This document shows positions 1 through 7,926 of a DNA stretch of 49,830 bases, piece after piece (within the stretch, counting starts at the first letter, position 1; every line of letters starts with the position of its first letter). The stretch is taken from assembly GCF_900108335.1 (NCBI RefSeq), contig NZ_FNVT01000041.1:1-49830 (forward strand), in the 5' to 3' direction. The DNA comes from Nonomuraea solani. GTDB lineage: Bacteria > Actinomycetota > Actinomycetes > Streptosporangiales > Streptosporangiaceae. Under the pieces are notes generated by a model. That model had not been told where the DNA came from, did no database searches, and worked only from the letters and a program-made list of their open reading frames with translations. A program made the translations under genes and the position numbers.

Positions 1-9
1 GTCAGGCCG

Positions 10-1461
10 TCAGCGTTGCAGGGTCAGCAGGCCCGGCCGGTAGGGCAGGAGGCCGTAGTCGCCGCCGGAGTTGGGGCTGCGGCCTTGGTAGAGCAGTTGG
101 AGGTTGCAGGGGTCGACGGTGAAGGTCTGGTCGGCGCTGGTGCGGATCAGTTCGCCGTGGCTGATGTCGTTGGTCCAGGTGGCGCCGCTGTTGGCCTTGC
201 CGGCGAAGGGGTTGCTCTCGGTGGCGGCCTGGGGTGTCCATGTGCCGTTGAGGCTGGTGGCGGTGAAGGAGCGGAAGTAGCGGCCTTGTGCGCCGATGGC
301 CTCGACGAGCATGAGGTATTTGTTCTGGTTGTGGAGTTTGTAGACCTGGACGGCTTCGAACAGGTTGTTCCTGGTGTCGCTCATGATCACGGTGGAGGTG
401 CTGCCGAAGCTGGCGGGGAAGTTGCCGAGGGGCATGCTGGCCCGGTAGATCCTGCCGTTGTCGCCGGCGAAGAACAGGTACATGTTGGTGCCGTCGCCGA
501 TGAGGGTCTGGTCGATGGGCCCGGTGCCGGAGTCGGTGATGCTGCCGGAGAAGAGCACCTGCTGTGCCGACCAGCCGTTCGGGTTGGCCGGGTCGGTGGA
601 GGTGCGGTAGGAGAAGGCGGTGCCGCCCCATTGGTAGGCGAGCACCCAGATGTTCTTGGGGGCGAAGTAGAAGAGTGTGGGGGCGACGGTGGAGTTGGAC
701 ATGGCGTTCTGGCCGGCGGAGGCCATCTCGGGCCAGTTGGTGAAGAGGCTGAAGTTCATCGAGCCCCATCGGGTGCCGGTGTCGTGGGTGGTGGCGTAGA
801 CGAGGTGCCGGCCGTTGTAGGGGGCGACGGTGAAGTCCTTGAGCGAGACCCAGCCCGATTTCGGGGTGGCGAGCTGGCCGGTGGAGGTCCAGCGGTAGGT
901 CGCGGGGAGGTCGCACGGGCCGGGGTTGCCGCCGCCGACCTGGACGAGCTGCCATTGCTGGTTGGTGCCGCCCCAGTCGTCGTATTGGACGATGCCGGCG
1001 TTGTCGGCGGTGGAGGCGCCTTGGACCTCCAGGGCCTTGTTGCTGTGGCGGGAGATGAGCCGTACGTGGCCGCCGGCCGAGTCGGCCAGGCGCCACTGCT
1101 GGTTGGTGCCGTTGCCGTCGGCCCATTGCACGATGGAGCCGCCGTTGGCGGTGGAGAAGTTGTAGACGTCGAGGACCTTGCCGGAGTGGCGGGACTTGAC
1201 GCGGTAGTAGCCGCCGCCGGAGTCGACGAACTGCCATTGCTGCTGGTTGCCGTTGTTGCGGGTCCACTGGGTGATACGGCCGCCGTCGGCGGTCGAGGAG
1301 TTGTAGACGTCGAGGGCCTTGCCGCTGTTGCGGTTGACCAGGACGTACCAGGCGTTGGTGTCGACGGTGGCCGCGCCGGCGGACTGAGTCTGCAGGGCGG
1401 CGAACAGGCCCGCCAGTAAGGTGGCCACCGTCGCGAGGACGGCCAGGGATCTGAGTTTCAC
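10..1461 (-). CDS. Secreted GH62 alpha-L-arabinofuranosidase with N-terminal CBM13 (ricin-type) module
   Basis: Predicted to remove arabinose side chains from extracellular arabinoxylan. Residues 1-31 form a signal peptide (hydrophobic stretch ending near SAGAA). Residues 34-175 are a ricin-B/CBM13 trefoil with repeated QQW motifs. Residues 183-483 match GH62. Visible family residues are D209 in LKDFT (base), D317 in GPIDQT and E369 in NLFEAVQV (acid). The GTG start has a GGAG site 6 nt upstream and lies 13 nt after the GH10 stop, so it is probably the third gene of the GH43-GH10-GH62 operon. The CBM13 is nearly identical to that of the neighbouring GH10 enzyme. Family assignment is by recognition of conserved motifs. 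Confidence 0.93.
   Translation of the reverse strand: MKLRSLAVLATVATLLAGLFAALQTQSAGAATVDTNAWYVLVNRNSGKALDVYNSSTADGGRITQWTRNNGNQQQWQFVDSGGGYYRVKSRHSGKVLDVYNFSTANGGSIVQWADGNGTNQQWRLADSAGGHVRLISRHSNKALEVQGASTADNAGIVQYDDWGGTNQQWQLVQVGGGNPGPCDLPATYRWTSTGQLATPKSGWVSLKDFTVAPYNGRHLVYATTHDTGTRWGSMNFSLFTNWPEMASAGQNAMSNSTVAPTLFYFAPKNIWVLAYQWGGTAFSYRTSTDPANPNGWSAQQVLFSGSITDSGTGPIDQTLIGDGTNMYLFFAGDNGRIYRASMPLGNFPASFGSTSTVIMSDTRNNLFEAVQVYKLHNQNKYLMLVEAIGAQGRYFRSFTATSLNGTWTPQAATESNPFAGKANSGATWTNDISHGELIRTSADQTFTVDPCNLQLLYQGRSPNSGGDYGLLPYRPGLLTLQR
937..1362 (-). repeat. CBM13-encoding module, copy A (in GH62 gene)
   Basis: This 142-codon segment encodes a trefoil carbohydrate-binding module nearly identical in protein sequence to positions 1478-1903, in the same orientation. 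The two copies flank the GH10/GH62 gene boundary, so the pair reads as a tandem module duplication about 540 bp apart. Confidence 0.85.
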
Positions 1462-1474
1462 GGTGTGCTCCGAT

Positions 1475-2902
1475 TCATCCGACTCGGACGAGTTGCCATT
1501 GCTGGTTGGCGCCGTTCCAGTCGTCGTACTGGACGATGCCGGCGTTGTCGGCGGTGGAGGCGCCCTGGACCTCCAGGGCCTTGCCGCTGTTGCGGTTGAT
1601 CAGCCGGAAGTAGCCGCCGGAGTCGGCCGCCCGCCACTGCTGGTTGGTGCCGTTGCCGTCGGCCCACTGGACGATCGCGCCGCCGTTGGCGGTGGAGAAG
1701 TTGTAGACGTCCAGCACCTTGCCGGACAGCCGCGACTTCAGCCGGTACCAGCCGGTTTCCGAGCTGACGAACTGCCATTGCTGCTGGTTGCCGTTGTTGC
1801 GAGTCCACTGGGTGATGCGGGCGCCGTCGGCGGTCGAGGAGTTGTAGACGTCGAGGGCCTTGCCGCTGTTGCGGTTGACCAGCACGTACCAGGCGTTGGT
1901 GTCGATCGGCCCCGGGTTCGAGGTGCCGGCGTTGAGGGCGTCGAGGGTGGCGGTGTAGGCGGCCTTCTTGTTGCCCGAGGCGTCGAACAGCAGCGGGTTC
2001 GCCCCGACGCGCCAGGAGTCGCTGTCCCGGATGCCCCAGACCGTGATGCCGGTGCAGCGGGAGACCGCCAGGCAGGCGCGGGTCACCGAGGCGTAGATGT
2101 TCGCCTGGCCGGAACCCTGGGCGATGTCGAGCTCGGTGATCTGGACGTCGACGCCGAGGTCGGCGAAGCGCTGCAGATTGGCCTGGTAGTCACCGGACAG
2201 CGAGGTGCCCAGGTGGGACTGGAAGCCGACGCAGTCGATCGGCACCCCGCGCGACCTGAAGTCGCGGACCATGGTGTAGATGGCGGTGCTCTTGGCGTTG
2301 ATCCCGTCGGTGTTGTAGTCGTTGTAGCAGAGCTTGGCGCCCGGGTCGGCGGCGCGGGCGGCCCGGAAGGCGGCCTCGATCCAGTCGTTGCCGGTGCGCT
2401 GGAGGATCGAGTCGCGCCGTGCGCCGCTGGTGCCGTCGGCGAAGGCCTCGTTGACGACGTCCCAGGAGTGGATCTTGCCCCGGAAGTAGGTGGCGACCTG
2501 CGTGACGTGGTTGTTCATGGCGCTGCGCAGGGTCGAGCCGGACAGGCTCTGCGCCCAGCCGGGCATCTGCGAGTGCCACAGCAGGGCGTGGCCACGGATC
2601 TTCATGCCGCGCCCGATCGCGTGGTTCACGATCCGGTTGGCGTTGGTGTAGGTGAAGGAGTTCCTGGACGGCTCGGTGGCGTCCCACTTCATCTCGTTCT
2701 CGGCGGTGACCGAGTTGAACTCCCTGTTCAGGATGTTCACGTACGTCGAGTCGCCGAGTTTGCCGGCCGCCACGGCGGCGCCGAAGTAACGGCCACCTCG
2801 TTCGGCCGCCGAGGCACCCAGGGTCGAGGCGGCATCGGCCGGCCCCGAGAACGCCATCGAGAGGCTGATGGCGACCGTGAGCAGGGACAGGAGTCGTTTC
2901 AT
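1475..2902 (-). CDS. Secreted GH10 endo-1,4-beta-xylanase with C-terminal CBM13
   Basis: Predicted to cleave internal beta-1,4 links of xylan outside the cell. Residues 1-24 are a Sec signal peptide (MKRLLSLLTV to PADA). The GH10 barrel spans about 28-325, with acid/base E152 in WDVVNEAF, nucleophile E257 in ITELDI, and the family motifs TAENEMKW and RGHALLWH. A short Asn/Pro/Gly linker leads to a CBM13 module at residues 334-475. The ATG start lies 21 nt downstream of the GH43 stop, so the two genes are likely cotranscribed. It is full length for a two-domain actinobacterial xylanase. Confidence 0.96.
   Translation of the reverse strand: MKRLLSLLTVAISLSMAFSGPADAASTLGASAAERGGRYFGAAVAAGKLGDSTYVNILNREFNSVTAENEMKWDATEPSRNSFTYTNANRIVNHAIGRGMKIRGHALLWHSQMPGWAQSLSGSTLRSAMNNHVTQVATYFRGKIHSWDVVNEAFADGTSGARRDSILQRTGNDWIEAAFRAARAADPGAKLCYNDYNTDGINAKSTAIYTMVRDFRSRGVPIDCVGFQSHLGTSLSGDYQANLQRFADLGVDVQITELDIAQGSGQANIYASVTRACLAVSRCTGITVWGIRDSDSWRVGANPLLFDASGNKKAAYTATLDALNAGTSNPGPIDTNAWYVLVNRNSGKALDVYNSSTADGARITQWTRNNGNQQQWQFVSSETGWYRLKSRLSGKVLDVYNFSTANGGAIVQWADGNGTNQQWRAADSGGYFRLINRNSGKALEVQGASTADNAGIVQYDDWNGANQQWQLVRVG
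1478..1903 (-). repeat. CBM13-encoding module, copy B (in GH10 gene)
   Basis: This is the partner of the 937-1362 module. The translated copies differ at only a small number of the 142 residues (for example TADGAR versus TADGGR and SSETGW versus DSGGGY), which points to recent duplication or ongoing gene conversion. Confidence 0.85.
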
Positions 2903-2923
2903 GGACGGTTCGGGCCTTTCTGG

Positions 2924-4498
2924 TCACGGGGTGGTGAGGTCGAAGCGGCGTACGGTCACCGCGCCGCCGAGGGCCTGGGTGGCGTAGTTGAAGATCCCGT
3001 AGCGGTAACCCATGAAGAACTGCCAGGCGTTGTTCAGGGTGAAGGCGGGGCCGAGGCTGCTGAAGGTGGTGCCGTTGGTGCTGTAGGAGAAGCGGGCCTG
3101 CCTGCCGGAGCCGGGCCGGATGTCGGCGTTGACGCGCAGCCAGACGCGGCCGCCCGAGATGGTCGCGCTCGCCGCCTCGGTGCCGGTGCCGGTGGTCTGC
3201 CACGAGCCGTTCATGGTCAGCCCGTTGGTCATCACGACCCGGTGGACGCCGTTGTCGCGTTTGACGCCGATCCAGGCCGACTGGTCGCGCAGCATCGCCA
3301 GCCCGCTGCGGTCGCCGTTGGCCATCTGCGAGTAGTCGAGCTCGATCGTCGCCGTGGACGACGGGCCCTGGATGCGGTGGGTGAGGGTGTTGCGGGCGTT
3401 GTAGAGGTCGCCGGTGACGGTCGCGGTCTGCAGGCGCAGGCCGTTGCCGGTGGCGAAACGGCCGGTGTCGGGGTTGTGGTTCCACTCCCAGCGGTGGCCG
3501 AGGCCGCTTGTGGTGAAGGTGTCGGGGCCGGTCATCGGCGCGACGGTGCGGCTGGTCTGGATGTTCGGCTTCGGGTAGCTGACGCCCCACCCGCCGTTGA
3601 CGGTCTGCACGGCCGGCCAGTCGCCGGTCCAGGTGATCGGCGCGAGCGCCGGGACGCGGCCGCCGGGGTAGGCGTCGACGAACGCCATGTAGTACCAGTC
3701 GCCGTTCTGCGTCTGGACGAGCCCGCCCTGGTGGGGCACGCCGCCGCCGGAGATGGGGCCGGGCATGTTCAGCAGGACCTGGCGCATCTCGTACGGGCCC
3801 CAGGGCGAGGTGGAGCGGAGGACGTACTGGCCGTTGGCGGGGCGGGTCAGCCAGATGTAGTAGTAGCCGTTCCGCTTGTAGAAGCGGGCGCCCTCCAGGG
3901 TGCCGACGCTGCTCGGGGTCTGGAACACCTGCTGGGCGCGCACCTGGCCGAGCCCGTCGGCCGAGAGCTGGGCGACGCTGATGGTGCCGTTGCCGTAGGC
4001 GACGTACATGGTGTCGTTGGTGTCGATCAGCAGGCCGGCGTCGTAGTAGCAGTTGTTGATCTGCGAGCGCTTGCTCCACGTGCCGTCCACGGCGGAGGCG
4101 GTGTAGACGTAGGTGCGGTTGAACTCGACGCAGCCGATCCAGTAGTAGGTGCCGTTGCTGGGCCGGTGGTTCAGGGTCGAGGCCCAGATGCCCTTCACGT
4201 ACGCCCGGCCGCCGTTGAGGTCGTAGGCGCCCGAGCCGAAGTCGAGCCTCGGGACCGAATGGCCGGCGTACTCCCAGTCGACCAGGTTGTACGAGCGCAG
4301 AATCGGCGCGCCCGGCGAGTAGTGCATGGTCGAGGCCGAGTAGTAGTAGGCGTCACCGACCCGGATGATGTCGCCGTCGGCGAAGTCCTGCCAGACGACC
4401 GGGTTGGTGTAGGCGGCGGCCGTAGCGGCCGATGCCGGGGACGTGAGCAACCCGCCCACGAGAAGCAAGGACGAGAGAACCGCGAGCACGCGCCTCAC
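2924..4498 (-). CDS. Secreted GH43 beta-xylosidase/arabinofuranosidase-like enzyme
   Basis: Predicted to act on xylo-oligosaccharide or arabinoxylan side groups. The start is set at GTG 4498 because GGAGG lies 5 nt upstream and the following 24 residues (RRVLAVLSSLLLVGGLL to ASA) are a clean signal peptide; a longer in-frame ATG at 4714 would add 72 non-homologous residues. The protein is 524 aa. The N-terminal five-bladed propeller shows D41 in FADGDIIRVG (general base position), the YDAGLLID aspartate, and the TLEGARFYK glutamate (general acid). The C-terminal part, about 330-524, is a concanavalin-like GH43 accessory domain. It is the first gene of the operon and is preceded by a LacI-type operator. 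The exact GH43 subfamily and substrate are not settled. Confidence 0.9.
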   Translation of the reverse strand: MRRVLAVLSSLLLVGGLLTSPASAATAAAYTNPVVWQDFADGDIIRVGDAYYYSASTMHYSPGAPILRSYNLVDWEYAGHSVPRLDFGSGAYDLNGGRAYVKGIWASTLNHRPSNGTYYWIGCVEFNRTYVYTASAVDGTWSKRSQINNCYYDAGLLIDTNDTMYVAYGNGTISVAQLSADGLGQVRAQQVFQTPSSVGTLEGARFYKRNGYYYIWLTRPANGQYVLRSTSPWGPYEMRQVLLNMPGPISGGGVPHQGGLVQTQNGDWYYMAFVDAYPGGRVPALAPITWTGDWPAVQTVNGGWGVSYPKPNIQTSRTVAPMTGPDTFTTSGLGHRWEWNHNPDTGRFATGNGLRLQTATVTGDLYNARNTLTHRIQGPSSTATIELDYSQMANGDRSGLAMLRDQSAWIGVKRDNGVHRVVMTNGLTMNGSWQTTGTGTEAASATISGGRVWLRVNADIRPGSGRQARFSYSTNGTTFSSLGPAFTLNNAWQFFMGYRYGIFNYATQALGGAVTVRRFDLTTP

Positions 4499-4521
4499 AC
4501 GAACCTCCAGAGGACGAAAGT

Positions 4522-4535
4522 TGTTAACGCTAACA
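4522..4535. promoter_or_regulatory. LacI-family operator upstream of xylanase operon
   Basis: TGTTAACGCTAACA is a near-perfect dyad centred on a CG step, as in LacI-type operators. It lies 24 nt upstream of the GH43 start codon, where it could block transcription of the operon. The divergent LacI-type gene at 4767 is the obvious candidate repressor (inference). Confidence 0.75.
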
Positions 4536-4701
4536 CTCTGTCTTGCGGAAATGCGTGGCCTATCCGGGTGAGTACGTTGCCGCGGAGTAAATCCGACGGT
4601 CAGATCCGGCGTCAACGAAGGGCATCCCTTGCCGACCTGGGCATTGCCGTCAGAACGTCGCCGTGCCTGGACATTCGCCAGGAAGGAGATCTCCCGCGCG
4701 G

Positions 4702-4714
4702 GTGAAAGTTTCAC
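4702..4714. promoter_or_regulatory. Palindrome GTGAAAGTTTCAC between divergent hemicellulase genes
   Basis: This is a 13-bp dyad, perfect apart from the central base. It belongs to the GAAA-N-TTTC type reported upstream of Streptomyces xylanase and arabinofuranosidase genes. It lies 53 nt upstream of the LacI-type gene. Two further GAAACTTTC copies lie inside that gene at 5455-5463 and 5501-5509. Confidence 0.5.
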
Positions 4715-4746
4715 AGGAGTCGCCAGCCGGCGACAGGGGAATTCGA

Positions 4747-4759
4747 GTTAACTTACACT
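4747..4759 (+). promoter_or_regulatory. Probable -10 element for leaderless LacI-type gene
   Basis: TACACT at 4754-4759 ends 7 nt before the ATG at 4767, and no Shine-Dalgarno is present, which fits a leaderless transcript. GTTAAC at 4747-4752 resembles one half of the operator at 4522-4535 and overlaps this promoter, so autoregulation is possible. No clear -35 was recognised. Confidence 0.4.
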
Positions 4760-4766
4760 CCGGAAT

Positions 4767-5813
4767 ATGACCTCGACCGAAGAACCCCCCGTAAGCGAAT
4801 CACCCCCTTCGGTGCCGTTGACCCTGGCTCAGTTGGCCGAAAAGGCAGGCGTGTCCACCGCCACGGTCTCCAAGGTCATCAACGGTCGTTCCGCGGTCGG
4901 CCCGACGACCCGCGCACTCGTCGAGAGACTCATCGAGGAGCACGGTTATCGCAGGCAGCGCCGCCGCATCAAACCGGCGAGCCTCATCGAGGTCGTCTTT
5001 CACGAGCTGGCCGGCGACTACCCGATCGAGATCGTCAAAGGGGTCCAGCGGGTCGCCTGGACCCATGGCCTGAGCGTGGTGGTCTCCGAACTCGGCGGCC
5101 GGCACACGCCCGGCCCCCGATGGGTCGGTGACCTGCTCGTCCGCCGTCCCGCCGGGGTGATCACGGTGTTCTCGGGGCCGGAGGAGGACCAGCGCATACG
5201 GCTGGCGACCCAGGAGATTCCGCTGGTGGTGCTGGATCCCGCGGGCAACCCGGGGCTCGGCGTGCCGTCCGTGGCCGCCACGAACTGGAGCGGTGGCCTG
5301 GAGGCCACCCGTCACCTGCTCGAACTGGGCCACCGGCGCATCGCGATGATCACCGGGCCCGCGTTCGCGCTCTCCAGCCGGGCCCGGACGGACGGCTACC
5401 GCGCCGCGCTCGACGCCGCGGAGGTGCCGGTCGATCCCGCTCTCATCCGTCAGGGAAACTTTCAGATCGAGGACGGGGTGGCCCACACCCATGAACTCAT
5501 GAAACTTTCCGAGCCGCCCACCGCGATTTTCGCCGCGAATGACGGGCAGGCCATCGGGGTCTATCACGCGGCCCATGAGCTGGGGCTGCGCATACCTGAT
5601 GATGTGAGCGTGATCGGCTTCGACGACATGCCGGTCTGGCGCTGGGCGCAACCGCCGCTCACCACTATTCACCAGCCCTTACGCGAAATGGGCGCCACGG
5701 CCGCGACGATGCTGATCAGTCTGGCCGAGGGGGAGTCACTTCAGCAGAAAAGAGTGGAGCTGGGGACGGAACTGGTCGTCCGCGGCAGCACGGCGGCTTT
5801 TCGGAAAAGTTGA
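4767..5813 (+). CDS. LacI-family transcriptional regulator of hemicellulose genes
   Basis: This 348-aa repressor-type protein is predicted to sense a xylan- or arabinose-derived sugar. The N-terminal helix-turn-helix and hinge are at about residues 20-65 (TLAQLAEKAGVSTATVSKVI). A periplasmic-binding-protein-like sensor domain follows, with DGYRAAL, FAANDGQAIG and VIGFDDMP typical of the family. It is divergent from the GH43-GH10-GH62 operon, and the intergenic region holds a LacI-type dyad, so control of that operon is likely. The ATG appears leaderless. GH30 follows in the same direction after 62 nt but has its own CebR-type operator. Confidence 0.9.
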   Translation: MTSTEEPPVSESPPSVPLTLAQLAEKAGVSTATVSKVINGRSAVGPTTRALVERLIEEHGYRRQRRRIKPASLIEVVFHELAGDYPIEIVKGVQRVAWTHGLSVVVSELGGRHTPGPRWVGDLLVRRPAGVITVFSGPEEDQRIRLATQEIPLVVLDPAGNPGLGVPSVAATNWSGGLEATRHLLELGHRRIAMITGPAFALSSRARTDGYRAALDAAEVPVDPALIRQGNFQIEDGVAHTHELMKLSEPPTAIFAANDGQAIGVYHAAHELGLRIPDDVSVIGFDDMPVWRWAQPPLTTIHQPLREMGATAATMLISLAEGESLQQKRVELGTELVVRGSTAAFRKS

Positions 5814-5847
5814 CGAGATACAGTGGCGGATTTATTTTCCTGGCTGA

Positions 5848-5861
5848 TGGGAGCGCTCCCA
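5848..5861. promoter_or_regulatory. CebR box TGGGAGCGCTCCCA
   Basis: This is a perfect 14-bp match to the palindrome bound by the cellobiose-responsive repressor CebR in Streptomyces. It is placed 14 nt upstream of the GH30 start and just before its GGAGG site. It suggests that cello-oligosaccharides, through a CebR encoded elsewhere, control this gene. Confidence 0.88.
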
Positions 5862-5875
5862 CAAGAGGAGGACAC

Positions 5876-7113
5876 ATGGCGCGAGATCTCAGCCGGAGAA
5901 GCGTCCTGGCGGCGGTGGGGGCCGTGCCGGTCCTCACGACCATGGCGGCCGCGGCGGTGGTCATCGACCTGTCGGCGCGGCGCCAGACCATCCGGGGCTT
6001 CGGCGGCATGACCCACGCGGCCTGGATCGGCGACCTGACGGCCGCCCAGCGGGAAACGGCGTTCGGCACCGGCGAGGGCCGGCTGGGGTTCTCCGTGCTG
6101 AGAATCCCCGTCCCCGAGAACCAGGCGGACTGGAGCCGCAATGCGGCGACGGCGAGGCGCGCGGCCGAACTCGGGGCGGCCGTCATCGCGTCGCCGTGGA
6201 ATCCCCCGCCCGCATGGTGGAGACCTTCGTCCGCGGCGGCCAGACCAACGCGCGACGCCTCAGGTACGACATGTACGCCGCCTACGCCCAGCACCTGAAC
6301 GACTTCACCACGTTCATGCGGAACAACGGAGTCACCCTGTACGGCATCTCCGTGCAGAACGAGCCCGACTACGCACACGACTGGACCTGGTGGACGCCCG
6401 CGGAAATGGTCAGGTTCCTGCGGGAGAACGCCGGCTCCATCAGCACCAGGGTCATCGCGCCCGAGTCCTTCCAGTACCTGAAGAACATCTCCGACCCGAT
6501 ACTCAACGACCCGACGGCGCTCGCCAACGTGGACATCATCGGAGCCCACCTCTACGGCACCTCGTTCGCGAACTTCCCCTATCCCCTCTTCAAGCAGAAG
6601 GGCGCGGGCAAAGAACTCTGGATGACCGAGGTCTACCACCCCAACAGCAGCGATTCGGCCGACCTCTGGCCGCAGGCGCTCGACGTGGGGGAGCACATCC
6701 ACCGCGCCATGGTGGACGCCGAGTTCCAGGCGTACGTCTGGTGGTACATCCGGCGCGGCTACGGCCCCATGCGGGAGGACGGCCAGATCAGCAAGCGCGG
6801 GGCGAACATGGCGCACTTCGCCAGGTTCGTCCGCCCCGGCTACGTCCGGATCCAGGCGACGCCGAACCCGGCGCCGAACGTCCACGTCTCGGCGTACCGG
6901 GGCGGCAACTCCACGGTCGTCGTCGCCGTCAACAAGGGCACCTCCGCGCTGAGCCAGCAGTTCACCCTGGTGAACGGCACCGCGTCCGGTGTCTCGTCCT
7001 GGCTGACCGACGCGAGCAGGAACGTCGCCCCCCAGGGCACGACCGGCGTGTCGAACAACGCCTTCACCGTCACGCTGCCCGCCCGGAGCGTGACGACCTT
7101 CGTGACGGCGTGA
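5876..7113 (+). pseudogene. GH30 glucuronoxylanase-like gene interrupted by a frameshift
   Basis: The product would be an exported GH30 xylanase. The ATG at 5876 has GGAGG 5 nt upstream. A Tat signal (SRRSVLA followed by a hydrophobic run) leads into GH30 strands (TIRGFGGMTHAAWIGDL, FSVLRIPVPEN, VIASPWNPP). Reading then shifts by one base in the C-run at 6203-6207. The homologous sequence continues in another frame as ARMVETFVRGG, then VQNEPDY (acid/base Glu), LWMTEVYHP (nucleophile Glu) and the C-terminal beta domain to the TGA at 7113. Removing one C restores about 412 codons. All catalytic residues lie after the break, so the unrepaired product is inactive. It may be a real mutation or a sequencing error. 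Confidence 0.85.
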
Positions 7114-7203
7114 CAATCGACGCGCTTATCCTCATCCGCTCCGCTCTTTCGCGCGAACCGTTCCTGACCTTTGAGCAACTCGGCCTGGTGAACGGAGTGG
7201 AGC

Positions 7204-7926
7204 ATGCGCAGCAAGCGAACAAGGATCCTCCTGATGCTGGTCGCCGTGATCGCGCTCGGCGTGGCGATCGCGCCCACATCCGCGACGGCGGGAGTCGCGG
7301 TCTTCAAAGCGCCGGCGTTACGTGCCTTCGACGCGGTCACCACCGTGAACGAGCGGAAGGCGTGGAAGCACATGGCGTTGATCGGTGACCAGTACGCGAT
7401 TTTCAACGACCGCGGTCTCATCGAGGGACCGGCGCTGATCAAGAAGAAGTGGCCGTTCCTGCCCAAGCAGTTCACCCGCGACATCGACGCGGCCGCGATC
7501 GCCTTCAGCGGCCCCAAGTTCCGCTGGCGGCACACCTGGACCAAGGGCACCCAGGCGATCGTCTTCGAGGACGGCGGCATCGTCACCGCCCCCATCAGAA
7601 TTCCCCTCCCGTACGACGGCCTGAGCGACATCAACGACGGGAACGCGATCCAGCACCTGGGGATACGAGGCGGCTCCGCCACGACCCCGTTCACCAAGTC
7701 CTTCGCGGTCCCCACCCTGCCGATCTTCGGTGAAGCGATCCTGCCCGAACGTTTCCGCAGCGACCTGGACGACTTCTCCGTGGAGATCGAGAAGAACGCG
7801 CCGAAGTTCAGTTACTACAAAGGCAACGAACGGGTCATCTTCGACGGCCGCCGGGTCATAGAGCTGGTGAATCTCGACGTCAAATGGCCGTTCCTGAACA
7901 CCTGGCGGGCCGGCAAGGTCAGTTGA
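7204..7926 (+). CDS. Secreted hemopexin-like repeat protein
   Basis: This 240-aa protein starts at an ATG with GGAG upstream and has a signal peptide (residues 1-29, ending TSATA). The mature part contains repeats resembling hemopexin blades: a strand such as YAIFNDRGLIEGP, then KKWPFLPKQFTRDIDAAAIAF, with later related copies QAIVFEDGGIV, EAILPERFRSDLDDFSV and RVIFDGRRVIELVNLDVKWPF. Hemopexin folds mediate ligand or surface binding; no catalytic residues are evident. The role is unknown. Its 3' end overlaps the convergent aldo/keto reductase gene by 8 bp. Confidence 0.65.
   Translation: MRSKRTRILLMLVAVIALGVAIAPTSATAGVAVFKAPALRAFDAVTTVNERKAWKHMALIGDQYAIFNDRGLIEGPALIKKKWPFLPKQFTRDIDAAAIAFSGPKFRWRHTWTKGTQAIVFEDGGIVTAPIRIPLPYDGLSDINDGNAIQHLGIRGGSATTPFTKSFAVPTLPIFGEAILPERFRSDLDDFSVEIEKNAPKFSYYKGNERVIFDGRRVIELVNLDVKWPFLNTWRAGKVS

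Noticed and set aside
1421..4705. Very long open frame on the plus strand opposite the GH10/GH43 genes
   Set aside because: It is the antisense shadow of strongly biased GC3 codons; its translation is Val/Gly/Asp-rich and without domains, while the minus strand encodes clear GH10 and GH43 enzymes.
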